Below are positions 8,043 through 16,519 of a stretch of 64,000 nt of DNA, in pieces (the stretch's first letter is position 1; every line of letters begins with the position of its first letter). The DNA is from DATMRF01 sp035566435. GTDB taxonomy: Bacteria > Verrucomicrobiota > Verrucomicrobiia > Limisphaerales > UBA8199. Under the pieces are notes generated by a model. The model saw only the letters and a list, made by a program, of their open reading frames with translations, had not been told where the DNA came from and made no database searches. The position numbers and the translations under genes were made by a program. The stretch lies in NCBI GenBank assembly GCA_035566435.1, contig DATMRF010000083.1, forward strand, positions 1-64,000, given 5' to 3'.

Positions 8043-8114
8043 AGTGGTGGAGTGACGGAGTGACGGATTAGTGGATTGATGGATTGGTGGATTGGTGGAT
8101 TGATGGATTGGTGG
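8043..8114. repeat. GATTGRTG 8-bp tandem repeat inside the ribosomal-protein cluster
   Basis: GAGTGACG units (8050-8066) grade into GATTGATG/GATTGGTG octamers (8073-8112). The array lies between trmD and rplS, about 50 bases before the rplS start, without interrupting either gene. The same unit, in reverse orientation, lies at 45452-45478 and 56188-56215. Confidence 0.85.
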
Positions 8115-8162
8115 GGAGGGCCCAAACACTCCAGCACTCCATCACCGCAATCGGAAAGTTTT

Positions 8163-8570
8163 ATGAACCAGGCATTACTTGATAAAATTGAATCGGACCA
8201 GTTTCGCAAAGAGCCGGCGGTGTTTGCGGTCGGCGATACGGTGCGCGTGCATACGAAAGTGGTCGAAGGCGACAAAGAGCGAATCCAGATTTTTTCGGGC
8301 GTGGTCATTGGCCGCCGGGGGCATGGCTTGAACGAGATGTTCACCGTTCGCCGCATCAGCTACGGCGAAGGGGTCGAGCGCGTATTTCCGCTCCACTCGC
8401 CGCGCGTTGAAAGAGTCGAGGTCGAGCGCCAGGGAAGGGCGCGCCGCGCCAAGCTGACGTATCTGCGCAAGCGGCTGGGCAAAGGCGCCACTTTGGTAAA
8501 GGAAAAGGAAGGCCGCGGCGCTTCCGGCCTGGAGCATGCTGCCGAGAGCGCGCCGGCGCAAGGTACCTGA
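8163..8570 (+). CDS. rplS: 50S ribosomal protein L19
   Basis: A component of the large subunit at the 30S-50S interface. Recognisable elements are FAVGDTVRVHTKVVEGDKERIQ, FSGVVIGRRG, FTVRRISYGEGVERVFPLHSP and RRAKLTYLR. The ATG at 8163 gives the normal start MNQALLDKIES; the longer upstream frame is translated GATTGGTG repeat. The C-terminus carries about 20 extra residues (KEKEGRGASGLEHAAES...) compared with E. coli. It is the last gene of the rpsP-khpA-trmD cluster and faces hisS end to end. Confidence 0.97.
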   Translation: MNQALLDKIESDQFRKEPAVFAVGDTVRVHTKVVEGDKERIQIFSGVVIGRRGHGLNEMFTVRRISYGEGVERVFPLHSPRVERVEVERQGRARRAKLTYLRKRLGKGATLVKEKEGRGASGLEHAAESAPAQGT

Positions 8571-8591
8571 GCGGCGACAAGCGGATTTCGC

Positions 8592-8684
8592 CACACGAGA
8601 ACGCAAAGAACACAAAGCGGCAAAGCAGCGGTCGAAGCATCTCAACCACGGATCGCACGGATAACACGGATTGCACGGATATCC
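8592..8684. repeat. ACACGGATAACACGG-type dispersed repeat
   Basis: 'CACAAAGCGGC' strings at 8610-8625 are followed by CACGGATCGCACGGATAACACGGATTGCACGGAT units at 8645-8680. The gap between convergent rplS and hisS holds nothing else that I can identify. Confidence 0.75.
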
Positions 8685-8722
8685 TTGTGGCGGGCCGGCA
8701 GGGCAGGCTTTTGCAGGGGCAG

Positions 8723-9979
8723 TCAGAGCCCTTTGAGCAGGGTTACGGTTTCTGCGGGACTCAAACTCGTTTCGGCTCTGGTTTTGGAGTCGCGCAGCCT
8801 TACGAGCAACTGCCCACTTTCGTTCCGTTCGAGCCTGACTGTGTGGCGCGCTTTGAGTTCTTGAGCCCGTTTGAATTGTTTGTCCGGTTTAGCCGGCGTG
8901 AGCACATGATCCACCGCCAGGCCGGCCCAGCGGAGGTCTTCAATCAGCTTCAATGATTCGGCCCGGAGGGCCTCATCTTCGATCAAACAAAACGCGTCCA
9001 CCGTGGCGTCGAACTTCGGCAGCATCTTGCGCGCTTTGAGCAGCTCCAGCAGCACGACGTCCCCCATGCCAAAGCCCAAAGCGGGCAGGTCCACTTTTCC
9101 ACTGCTGATTAGCTTGACGAGGTTGTCGTACCGGCCGCCGCCGGCAATCGCGCGGAACTCCCCTTTGCGATCAAAGGCCTCGAACACGATCCCGGTGTAG
9201 TAGGCCAGGCCGCGGATGACGCCGTAATCAATTTTCACAAAGCGTTGCAGCCCGCGCGCGGCCAGGTTATCCAGAATGGATTGAAGTTCGGCGGTGGGCT
9301 TTGCGCCGTCGATGAAGCTCGTTACGTCTGTCAGGGAAAAGCCGAGCGCTTTAAGTTTCTGCTCGTTAACGGGCGGCTCCTCGCGATCGAATTTGTCAAT
9401 GACCTGGTAAAACTCGTATTCCCTGGAGGGGTCACCATTGTGGCTGAGGAAAAAATCATGCCAGGCGTTCCGGCTGCTCAGGCGGATTACCAGGTCCGCT
9501 TCGGTCAGGCCAAGCGACCGAAGGGTGTCGATTAGCAACGCGATCAGCTCGGCGTCCGCCGCCGGGGAGGTCTCCCCGATGATGTCCGCGTTCAACTGGA
9601 AATGTTCCCGCAGGCGCCCTTTTTGCTGGCGTTCATAGCGGAACAGTTGGGGAAGCGAAAACCATTTGATGGGCTTTTTGTAGCTGCGCTCATGCGCGGC
9701 AACCATGCGCGCCAGGGTGGGCGTCATTTCTGGTCGCAGGGCTACGTCGCGGTCGCCTTTGTCCTTGAAGTTATAGAGTTGGCCAACAATCTCATCGCCG
9801 CTTTTTGTGGTGAACAGCTCGAGCGGTTCCAGGGGCGGGCCGTCATACTCGCGGAAGCCATAGCGCTTTGCCATCGCCCGCCAGTTATCGAAGATGTGCT
9901 GGCGCGCGTCGGCACTCCACAGGTCGAGATGCGGCAGCGGTTCAGGGTAAAAATCGCGGAAACCCGGCAAACGTTCCAT
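8723..9979 (-). CDS. hisS: Histidyl-tRNA synthetase
   Basis: Charges tRNA-His with histidine; class II synthetase. The N-terminus MERLPGFRDFYPE is the usual HisRS opening. Motif 2 is LFRYERQQKGRLREHFQ, and the histidine-specific motif is RGLAYYTGIVFEAF; AGGGRYDNL and GFGMGDVVLLE follow (motif 3 region). Residues from about 325 form the anticodon-binding domain. Length (418) is normal. It is the only gene on this strand between rplS and the IHF-like gene, and has repeat strings in its upstream gap. Confidence 0.97.
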   Translation of the reverse strand: MERLPGFRDFYPEPLPHLDLWSADARQHIFDNWRAMAKRYGFREYDGPPLEPLELFTTKSGDEIVGQLYNFKDKGDRDVALRPEMTPTLARMVAAHERSYKKPIKWFSLPQLFRYERQQKGRLREHFQLNADIIGETSPAADAELIALLIDTLRSLGLTEADLVIRLSSRNAWHDFFLSHNGDPSREYEFYQVIDKFDREEPPVNEQKLKALGFSLTDVTSFIDGAKPTAELQSILDNLAARGLQRFVKIDYGVIRGLAYYTGIVFEAFDRKGEFRAIAGGGRYDNLVKLISSGKVDLPALGFGMGDVVLLELLKARKMLPKFDATVDAFCLIEDEALRAESLKLIEDLRWAGLAVDHVLTPAKPDKQFKRAQELKARHTVRLERNESGQLLVRLRDSKTRAETSLSPAETVTLLKGL

Positions 9980-10270
9980 AAATCAGGCGAGAAGGTAAAA
10001 GGAGAGGTGGAAAAAGCAAAAGCAAAAGACCTCGAAGCCGTGATAATTCAGCCAAGGTTTCTTAACGCAAAGGCGCCAAGGTGCAAAGACGCAACCAAAT
10101 TTGAACCACGGATGGACACTGCTTGACACAAGTTGGCCTTTTGAGAAGAGGCAAAAGTGCAGAGGAGGCTTCGGGTTATCACCGAACGCTGGCCAGTGCC
10201 GGCACGGCGAGGTTCCAGTTCCAACCTTGCCGGAGTGATGGGACCCGAAGCGCGGGCCGGGGGATGGAAC
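9980..10270. other. Gap between hisS and the HU/IHF-like gene
   Basis: Contains 'GGCGCCAAGGTGCAAAGACGC' (10073-10093) and 'TTGAACCACGGATGGACAC' (10100-10118) copies of the dispersed repeat families. No gene, hairpin or promoter that I can support. Confidence 0.6.
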
Positions 10271-10600
10271 TCAGTTGGCGGCCTGGTCTGGCCTGGCGGC
10301 CGGGGGCGGCGTTGGAATCTTCAGCACCTCGGTCCGCATTTCCTTGCCCGGTTTGAATTTCACGACCGAACGCCGGGGTATGGGGACGTCGGTTGCCGGG
10401 GAGTTGGGGTTTCGACCGATGCGGGCCTTGCGCACTTTGACTTCAAACACGCCGAAGTTACGCAGTTCCACTTTGTCGCCTTTGGCCAGGGCCTCGGCGA
10501 TGTAGTCCAGAGTCTTCTGGACAACGTCCAGAACCTGCTGCTGGATCATCCCGCTCTCCTCACTGATGCGAACAACCAAGTCTCGCTTTGTCAGAGTCAT
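10271..10600 (-). CDS. HU/IHF-family DNA-bending protein
   Basis: A nucleoid-associated DNA-bending protein. The N-terminus MTLTKRDLVVRISEESGMIQ and the central LRNFGVFEVKVRKARIGRNPNS are the family signature; the RNP in RIGRNPN is the DNA-intercalating tip. PRRSVVKFKPGKEMR completes the beta arm. FGVFEV and R-x-G-R-N-P look more like IHF-alpha than HU, but a single-gene annotation of HU/IHF family is safest. A Pro/Ala tail of 15 residues follows. A good sigma-70-like promoter lies just upstream. Confidence 0.93.
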   Translation of the reverse strand: MTLTKRDLVVRISEESGMIQQQVLDVVQKTLDYIAEALAKGDKVELRNFGVFEVKVRKARIGRNPNSPATDVPIPRRSVVKFKPGKEMRTEVLKIPTPPPAARPDQAAN

Positions 10601-10639
10601 AGGTTATAGGGTTAGGGTTACATCAGGTCTATGCCACCC

Positions 10640-10668
10640 TGTATAACCTTCTTTGACGCAACGGTCAA
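10640..10668 (-). promoter_or_regulatory. Sigma-70-type promoter of the HU/IHF-like gene
   Basis: On the minus strand TTGACC (10668-10663) and TATACA (10645-10640) are separated by exactly 17 bases. The start codon is at 10600, giving a leader of roughly 30 nt. The match is by eye and untested. Confidence 0.6.
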
Positions 10669-10731
10669 GCACGGAATTAGCATATTTTAGCATCGGGGGC
10701 GGACGCAAAAGGACGTGAAGTCAAGGCACAA

Positions 10732-11892
10732 TCAACCGTTTCCCGAGCCGATGGCCTGTTTCAAATTGGCCATTCCCTGCCGTTTGAGGCGCTGACGCAA
10801 ACCCGTCACTATGGTTCGGGCCATCCGCGGGCCTTCATAGACAAGGCCGGTATAAACTTGAAGGAGCGAAGCGCCGGCGGCGAGCTTCTCCCAGGCATCC
10901 TGGGCATCGAAGATGCCGCCGACACCGATGATCGGCAGCTTGCCTGACGTTCGCCGATAAAGCTGGCGGATGACTTCCGTGCTGCGTTGGCGCAACGGCC
11001 GCCCGCTAAGACCTCCCGACTCGCTATAAACCCGTTGCAACTTTGGTTCGCTCGTTTCCGGCCGGGTGATCGTGGTGTTTGTGGCGATGATACCGGCGAG
11101 CTGACGAGGCTCGACCAACTCGAGGATCTGGTCCATCGCCTCGAAGGAGATGTCTGGGGAGATCTTGACGAGGATGGGTTTAGGCAAGCGGGTGGGGGAA
11201 GAGTGTTGCGTGTTGCGTGTTGCGTGGGGAGCCGCCTCTGCTTGCCATTCTGAACTTTGGACTTCTTGCAGTGCCGCCAGGATTTCGTCGAGCGCTGCTT
11301 TGTCTTGCAGTTCACGCAGGTTCGGCGTGTTGGGAGAACTGACGTTGACGACGAAGAAATCGAGATGAGGGAGCAGGACGCGGAGGGAGTTGGCGTAATC
11401 TTCCGCTGCACGGTCCAGTGGGGTGATTTTTGACTTCCCAAGGTTCATTCCAACCGGATGGTTGGGCCAACGGCCGGCTTGACGCCATTCGGTGAGCGTT
11501 TGGGCGACGGCCTCAGCACCAGGGTTATTGAAGCCCATGCGGTTAATGATCGCTTCATCCGAGATTGCGCGGAAGACACGCGGGGCAGGGTTGCCCGGTT
11601 GGGCGTGCCAAGTGACAGCGCCAAGTTCCGTGAACCCGAAGCCGAGCGCGGCCCAGGCGGGGAGGGCTTCGGCGTGTTTGTCCATGCCTGCGGCCAAACC
11701 GACGGGGTTGGGGAATCTCAGGCCGAAGACTTCGATAGGTAATTCCGGCGCGCCCAGGAAGGATTCGACGACGTCACCGACGGCCTTACGCCGGCCCGCC
11801 CAGGCTAGCGCCTGCATCGTGCGGTTGTGAATCTGCTCCGGATTTTGGGTAAACAGCGCGGGGCGCAGCAGGTGGCGGTAAAACCATCCCAT
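10732..11892 (-). CDS. pyrD: Dihydroorotate dehydrogenase (quinone), class 2
   Basis: Oxidises dihydroorotate to orotate in pyrimidine synthesis, passing electrons through FMN to membrane quinone. The class 2 N-terminal helix is present (MGWFYRHLLRPALFTQNPEQIHNRTM), followed by FPNPVGLAAGMDK, MGFNNPGAEA, NVSSPNTPNLRELQ (the catalytic Ser lies in this loop), IIATNTTI, GGLSGRPL and GVGGIFDAQDAWEKLAAGASL with the FMN phosphate-binding glycines. The ATG overlaps the stop codon of the upstream cyclase gene (TAATG), so translation is probably coupled. A short insertion (HATRNTQH) between the NLRELQ and KPILVKISPD segments is encoded by a 7-bp tandem repeat. Confidence 0.96.
   Translation of the reverse strand: MGWFYRHLLRPALFTQNPEQIHNRTMQALAWAGRRKAVGDVVESFLGAPELPIEVFGLRFPNPVGLAAGMDKHAEALPAWAALGFGFTELGAVTWHAQPGNPAPRVFRAISDEAIINRMGFNNPGAEAVAQTLTEWRQAGRWPNHPVGMNLGKSKITPLDRAAEDYANSLRVLLPHLDFFVVNVSSPNTPNLRELQDKAALDEILAALQEVQSSEWQAEAAPHATRNTQHSSPTRLPKPILVKISPDISFEAMDQILELVEPRQLAGIIATNTTITRPETSEPKLQRVYSESGGLSGRPLRQRSTEVIRQLYRRTSGKLPIIGVGGIFDAQDAWEKLAAGASLLQVYTGLVYEGPRMARTIVTGLRQRLKRQGMANLKQAIGSGNG
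11203..11226. repeat. GTGTTGC 7-bp tandem repeat inside pyrD
   Basis: Three and a half copies of GTGTTGC lie in frame within pyrD and encode HATRNTQH on the minus strand. Seven bases times three equals seven codons, so gain or loss of three units at a time preserves the frame. Confidence 0.85.
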
Positions 11893-13964
11893 TACTTGCG
11901 CTCCGGCGGGAGTACGGAGGCCAGGCCGGCGGCCTCCGCTGCCGAGCCAAGCGCAGGATCTTGTTTGCCATCCACATCCTCTTCCCGGCCGGCGCACGAC
12001 CGGGCGAGCAAGTTTCGGTAGGTCGCCAGCGCCAGCAACGGCCAGCTATTCCGATACATGTCGTATTTGAGGTAAAAGACTTTTGGAAAGCCGGTGCCGG
12101 TAGTCTCATCTTCGGCCCAGGACCCATCCGGCTCCTGCATACGCACGAGGTAATCGATGCCGCGGCGCAGACTTGGACGGTTCGGGTCGTCGAACACACA
12201 CAGGCCCATCAATGCCCAAGCGGTCTGCGAGGCGGTGCTGGGCCCCTGGCCTTTGAACACAGGATCGTCGTAGGTGTTGCAGCGTTCGCCCCAGCCTCCA
12301 TCCGGGCGCTGGACGCTTTCGAGCCAATCGCGCGCTTTCAGTAGCCAGGGCTGGTTCATGTCCAGGTTCATGGCCCGCAAGCCGCGGAGGACCTGCCAGG
12401 TGCCGTAAATGTAATTCACTCCCCACCGGCCATACCAGGAGCCATCTTCTTCCTGGCGCTCGCGCACGTACTTCAGCGCCTTTTGCACCTGTGGGTGGTC
12501 GACGCTGTAGCCCTCGTAACCGAGCAACTCCAGGATGCGCGCGGTGATGTCGGCGCACTCGGGGTCCAGCATAGCGTTGTGGTCAGCGAAGGGAACCTTT
12601 TCCAGCACGCCTTTGGTGCAATCCCGATCAAACGCGGCCCAGCCGCCGTCTTTGCACTGGAAGGTCATCATCCAGTTCAGGCCGCGCTGGAAGCATTCGT
12701 CGCGCTTCCGGCGGTCGTCGGTCGGCACTTTCCGCAGGGCCAGCAACACCATGGCGGTGTCATCGACGTCCGGGTTCCACCTGTTCTCGAATTCGAACAC
12801 CCAGCCGCTGGGTTCGACATTGGCGGGGTTTTTGTACTGCCAATCGCCACGGAAGCGAATTTCTTTGGTCATCAGCCACTCAGTGGCGCGCTTGAGGGCC
12901 GGGTGGTCGCTCGACACTCCAGACTCGTGCAGGCAGATGGCGACGATGGCCGTGTCCCACACGGGCGAGAAACAGGGCTCGATCCGGACGCTGTGCTCGG
13001 TCTCGTGTTCGAGCTCTTTCAATTTCTTCCCGGCGCGGACGACCTCCGGATGGTCGTCGGGATAACCCAGCGCCTTAAGCGCGATGAGGGAATTGAGCAT
13101 GGCCGGAAAAATGGCGGCCAAGCCATCCGAGCCTTCGAAGCGGTCGAGCATCCAGCGTTCGGCGCGTTTGAGCGCACGTTTGCGGAAGGGGTGGATGTTA
13201 TTCTCGGCGAACCATTCAGCGAACTTGTGCAGGCGGTCGAGCCAGAGAAAGAAGTTGCGCCAGGTCAAGCGCTCGGGGTCGGGCGCGAGGGCGAGGTCGC
13301 GCTCGTGGATGCCCTCGGGGTAGAGTTCGTTGAGATGGATGTTGCTCTGCAGCGGGCGGGTGGGTTTGTAATGGTTGATGATGGCGAGCGGCACGAGCAT
13401 GGAGCGGCTCCAGGAACTCATCTCGTTGAAATTCACATAGAACCATTTGCCGATCAGGATCACCTCGCAGGGGATCGTCGGCACGTATTCCCACGGGAAC
13501 AGGCCGAGGAGGGCGAGATAGAGCTTCGAGAAGGTGTTCATGCGCGGCACACCGCCCAGGCTCATGGCGACCTCGCGCGCGCGCAGCATCCGCGGGTCGG
13601 TGAACGGAACGCCCGCCAGCTTCAGTGCCAGGTAGGCCTTGATGGTTGCGTTCACCTCTGCCGGGCCGCCGTAGTAGATGTTCCAGCCGCCATCAGGCAA
13701 TTGCATCGAGAAAATGTGGTTGACGGCTTTCCGCTGCCATTCCCGGTCCACCTTGCCGTTCCAATGGTGGTAAGCGACCGTGTCCGCGACCACGGTAACA
13801 TCCACCATCAGTTCCCCAATCCAGTAGCCCTCAGGCTTTTGCTGGCCGAGCAAATACCCCTGTGACCGCCGAATGGCGGTTTCCAGGTCCGTTTCAGAGA
13901 AGCCCGCCGCAGTTTGACGTGGCGCATCCCTTAAGCTGCTCTCACGCAAAGATATCAAACCCAC
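11892..13964 (-). CDS. shc: Squalene-hopene cyclase
   Basis: Cyclises squalene to hopene/hopanol, the committed step to hopanoid membrane lipids; a monotopic membrane enzyme. The catalytic DxDD motif is DVDDTA at 399-404. QW repeats are spread over the protein, for example QKPEGYWIGEL, QLPDGGWNIYY, QCKDGGWAAFD, QEEDGSWYGRWG, QRPDGGWGE and QEPDGSWAE. The 690-residue length is typical. The GTG start precedes a short variable head. About 40 residues after the last QW repeat are unlike the family and may be dispensable. No other hopanoid or squalene-synthesis gene is nearby; instead the gene is coupled to pyrD. Confidence 0.96.
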   Translation of the reverse strand: MGLISLRESSLRDAPRQTAAGFSETDLETAIRRSQGYLLGQQKPEGYWIGELMVDVTVVADTVAYHHWNGKVDREWQRKAVNHIFSMQLPDGGWNIYYGGPAEVNATIKAYLALKLAGVPFTDPRMLRAREVAMSLGGVPRMNTFSKLYLALLGLFPWEYVPTIPCEVILIGKWFYVNFNEMSSWSRSMLVPLAIINHYKPTRPLQSNIHLNELYPEGIHERDLALAPDPERLTWRNFFLWLDRLHKFAEWFAENNIHPFRKRALKRAERWMLDRFEGSDGLAAIFPAMLNSLIALKALGYPDDHPEVVRAGKKLKELEHETEHSVRIEPCFSPVWDTAIVAICLHESGVSSDHPALKRATEWLMTKEIRFRGDWQYKNPANVEPSGWVFEFENRWNPDVDDTAMVLLALRKVPTDDRRKRDECFQRGLNWMMTFQCKDGGWAAFDRDCTKGVLEKVPFADHNAMLDPECADITARILELLGYEGYSVDHPQVQKALKYVRERQEEDGSWYGRWGVNYIYGTWQVLRGLRAMNLDMNQPWLLKARDWLESVQRPDGGWGERCNTYDDPVFKGQGPSTASQTAWALMGLCVFDDPNRPSLRRGIDYLVRMQEPDGSWAEDETTGTGFPKVFYLKYDMYRNSWPLLALATYRNLLARSCAGREEDVDGKQDPALGSAAEAAGLASVLPPERK

Positions 13965-14074
13965 GCGAATAATCTGCGGAGGAAGGTTCAGGCTGTAAAG
14001 GAATTATTCTCGCCGCCTGGCGACTGACCCATAAAGCTGGCGTAGCCGCGCGACGGGGCTTATCCTGGCAGCAG

Positions 14075-15265
14075 ATGCGCATCCTGCTTTTTAGCGGCAA
14101 GGGCGGTGTGGGCAAGACGAGTCTGTCGGCGGCGACCGGCACGCGGCTGGCAGAACTGGGTTATCGCACGCTGGTGATGAGCGTGGACCCAGCGCATTCG
14201 CTGGCGGACGCATTCGACCTCGAAGCCGGGCTGTTTGATTCCAAGACCGCCGAGCCTTACCCGATTGCCGATCGGCTTTGGATCCACGAGGTCAATATTC
14301 AGAAGGAGATCAAGCGGAACTGGCACCGCATCTGGTCGTACATCAGCTCGCTGTTGCGCACGTCGGGCCTGAGCGAAGTGGAGGCCGAGGAGATGGCCAT
14401 TTTCCCCGGCATGGAGGAGTTGAGCGCGCTGCTCTACGTGAATGATTGGTGCAAGGAGAAGCGTTACGATGTGATTGTGCTGGACTGCGCACCGACGGGC
14501 GAGAGCCTGCGATTTGTGTCGATGCCCACGACGATGAAGTGGTACATGGCGCATGTGTTTCCGATTCAGCGCGGGCTGCTCAAGGCGGTGCGCCCGATTG
14601 CGAACCGTGTGGCGCCGTTCGAACTGCCGCCGGACAGCTATTTCGCCAGCGTGAAAGATCTGTTCGACCGGATCGACGGTATCGACGAACTACTGGAGGC
14701 CCCGCGGGTGACCAGTGTGCGATTGGTGACCAATGCCGAGAAGATGGTCGTCCGCGAAACCGAGCGCGCGTTTGTCTATTTCTCACTGCACGGCCTGACG
14801 GTGGACCAGGTGCTGGTCAACCGCGTGCTGCCCGAAGATGTCGAAGACGAGTTTTTCCGCGAGTGGCGCCGGACCCAGGAGAAACTCCTTCAGGAGATAG
14901 AGACCTATTTTGCGCCGGTGCCAGTGAAAACCGTGCCGCTGTTCCGGCATGAGGTCCTGGGCCTGGAACGGATCCGGGTGCTGGCGCGCGAGATGTTCAC
15001 CGCCAAGGAAGACCCCGCCGCAGTCACGCGCACCGAGCGACCGTATTCTTTCCGCAAACACAACGGGGTTTACGAAGTCCGGCTCCAGGCGCCGTTTGCC
15101 GTCAAAGGCGAAGTCGGGCTGTTCAAGAAAGGCGAGGAGCTGGTGATCGAAGTCGGGACGGTGCGCCGGCATATCGGTTTGCCGAGCTCGATGAGCGGGC
15201 TGTCACCTGTCCGCGCACGGCTTGAAGACGGGTTGTTGGTAGTCGAACTGCAGGAGACAAAATGA
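14075..15265 (+). CDS. ArsA/Get3-like ATPase with C-terminal HSP20-like domain
   Basis: A dimeric deviant-Walker P-loop ATPase of the ArsA/Get3 (SIMIBI) class. The P-loop is GKGGVGKTSLSAATG at 9-23, switch I SVDPAHSLADAF, and the Walker B-like region VIVLDCAPTGESLRF. The C-terminal 80 residues (PYSFRKHNGVYEVRLQAPF... VRARLEDGLLVVELQE) form a small alpha-crystallin/HSP20-like beta domain, the architecture seen in many bacterial ArsA-like proteins. There is no arsR, arsB or arsC nearby and no conspicuous metalloid-binding Cys triplet, so a role in targeting of membrane or client proteins is at least as likely as arsenite extrusion. It overlaps the next small gene by four bases (ATGA). Confidence 0.9.
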   Translation: MRILLFSGKGGVGKTSLSAATGTRLAELGYRTLVMSVDPAHSLADAFDLEAGLFDSKTAEPYPIADRLWIHEVNIQKEIKRNWHRIWSYISSLLRTSGLSEVEAEEMAIFPGMEELSALLYVNDWCKEKRYDVIVLDCAPTGESLRFVSMPTTMKWYMAHVFPIQRGLLKAVRPIANRVAPFELPPDSYFASVKDLFDRIDGIDELLEAPRVTSVRLVTNAEKMVVRETERAFVYFSLHGLTVDQVLVNRVLPEDVEDEFFREWRRTQEKLLQEIETYFAPVPVKTVPLFRHEVLGLERIRVLAREMFTAKEDPAAVTRTERPYSFRKHNGVYEVRLQAPFAVKGEVGLFKKGEELVIEVGTVRRHIGLPSSMSGLSPVRARLEDGLLVVELQETK

Positions 15266-15495
15266 ATAAGAAGAGCAGGAAGAGTGAAAAACAGTCGGCC
15301 GGCGCGTGTCTCTGCCAGGGCGTGGGGCCGGTGTTGAGTGAGCTGGTGCGACGGTTGGCGCCGCCGGCAGCGGCGCGCGGGCATTTCGAGACCGCCCGGC
15401 TGGAGTTTCTGAAAGGGCTCCGAGCGTTGCTGGATGCGCGGATTGAGCAATGCTCGAAACCGCGGTCGAAGGGCGAAAAGATCAGCGTGGAATAG
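15262..15495 (+). CDS. Small protein translationally coupled to the ArsA-like ATPase
   Basis: A 77-residue protein of unknown function starting at an ATG that overlaps the ArsA-like stop codon (ATGA). It has a basic head (MNKKSRKSEKQ), a short Cys pair in ACLCQG, then a predicted amphipathic helical region (VLSELVRRLAPP, FETARLEFLKGLRALLDARIEQ). The coupling argues that it is real and works with the ATPase, perhaps as a co-chaperone-like or regulatory partner. That last statement is inference. Confidence 0.6.
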   Translation: MNKKSRKSEKQSAGACLCQGVGPVLSELVRRLAPPAAARGHFETARLEFLKGLRALLDARIEQCSKPRSKGEKISVE

Positions 15496-15647
15496 CGCAA
15501 GGAGGTCGAGAGACCGAGAACCGCGCAATACGGGGAAAGAGAGGCCTTTTCCGCGTGTCCGGCTTACGGCGCGATCGCTGGCGGGAGTTCGTGGGTGCGC
15601 TCAAATCGCCCTTGCGGTTCGGAGTTGAGCGGATACTTTCAAGGCTG

Positions 15648-16457
15648 ATGGTTTTGGATTTCACCAAAATGAACGGTGCGGGGAACGACTTTGTGCTCAT
15701 CGACAATCGGGCGCAACAGTTGAAGCTGTCTCGCGACCAGGTGGTGCGGCTTTGCGACCGCCATCGCGGCGCCGGGGCCGATGGTGTCATCGTGCTGGTT
15801 CCGTGCCGTTCGGGCAAGGCGGATTGGGCATGGGAGTTTTTCAACAGCGACGGCAGCGTCGGCGAGATGTGCGGCAACGGCGCGCGCTGTTTTGCGCGGT
15901 TTGTGCAAAGGCTTACCGGCGTGGCGCGCGAGTTCACGTTTGAAACGGAGGCGGGAGTGATCACCGCACGGTTTGAGGGTGAGCGCGTGACCGTGAGCTT
16001 AACCGCGCCGGCGGGCCTGCGCTTGAATGAGGAATTGGCTTTGGCCGCCGGGCGGCAGACCATGCACTCGCTCAATACCGGGGTGCCGCACGCGGTGCTG
16101 TTCGTCCCTGACGCTGATAAGGCAATGGTGTTGCAGCTTGGGCCTGAAATCCGCCGGCACCCGCACTTCGCGCCGAAAGGCACGAACGTCAATTTTGTCC
16201 AGGTGCTGGGCGCCAACCACATCCGCGTGCGGACTTTCGAACGAGGCGTCGAAGGCGAAACGCTCGCGTGCGGCACCGGCGTGACCGCCTCCGCGCTGAT
16301 TTCCTCGCGCGTGCACCGGTTCGGCTCTCCGGTGAGAGTGCAAGTCCAGGGCGGCGAAGAGCTGGAGGTCAGCTTTCAGGAAAAGAACGGCGGCTTTGCC
16401 GACGTGCAGCTGACCGGGCCGGCGGAGTTTGTGTTTGCGGGCAGGATTCCGGTGTAA
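15648..16457 (+). CDS. dapF: Diaminopimelate epimerase
   Basis: Interconverts LL- and meso-diaminopimelate for lysine and peptidoglycan synthesis, without cofactor, using two cysteines. Both are present: Cys75 in MCGNGARC and Cys208 in ACGTGVTA. The opening FTKMNGAGNDFVLID is diagnostic. Length 269 is normal. The start at 15648 fits the family; the longer upstream frame consists of repeat sequence (AACCGCGCAATACGG). It begins the dapF-dapA-dapB-folK series on one strand. Confidence 0.97.
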   Translation: MVLDFTKMNGAGNDFVLIDNRAQQLKLSRDQVVRLCDRHRGAGADGVIVLVPCRSGKADWAWEFFNSDGSVGEMCGNGARCFARFVQRLTGVAREFTFETEAGVITARFEGERVTVSLTAPAGLRLNEELALAAGRQTMHSLNTGVPHAVLFVPDADKAMVLQLGPEIRRHPHFAPKGTNVNFVQVLGANHIRVRTFERGVEGETLACGTGVTASALISSRVHRFGSPVRVQVQGGEELEVSFQEKNGGFADVQLTGPAEFVFAGRIPV

Positions 16458-16519
16458 GATCCGGCTCGCCAAGGCCGCTTCCATTGGGCATTTTTTTACC
16501 TTCGGATCGAGAAATCATC

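Noticed and set aside
12483..13865. A 460-codon plus-strand frame opposite the squalene-hopene cyclase
   Set aside because: It is the mirror of a well-supported minus-strand gene with DxDD and QW motifs.
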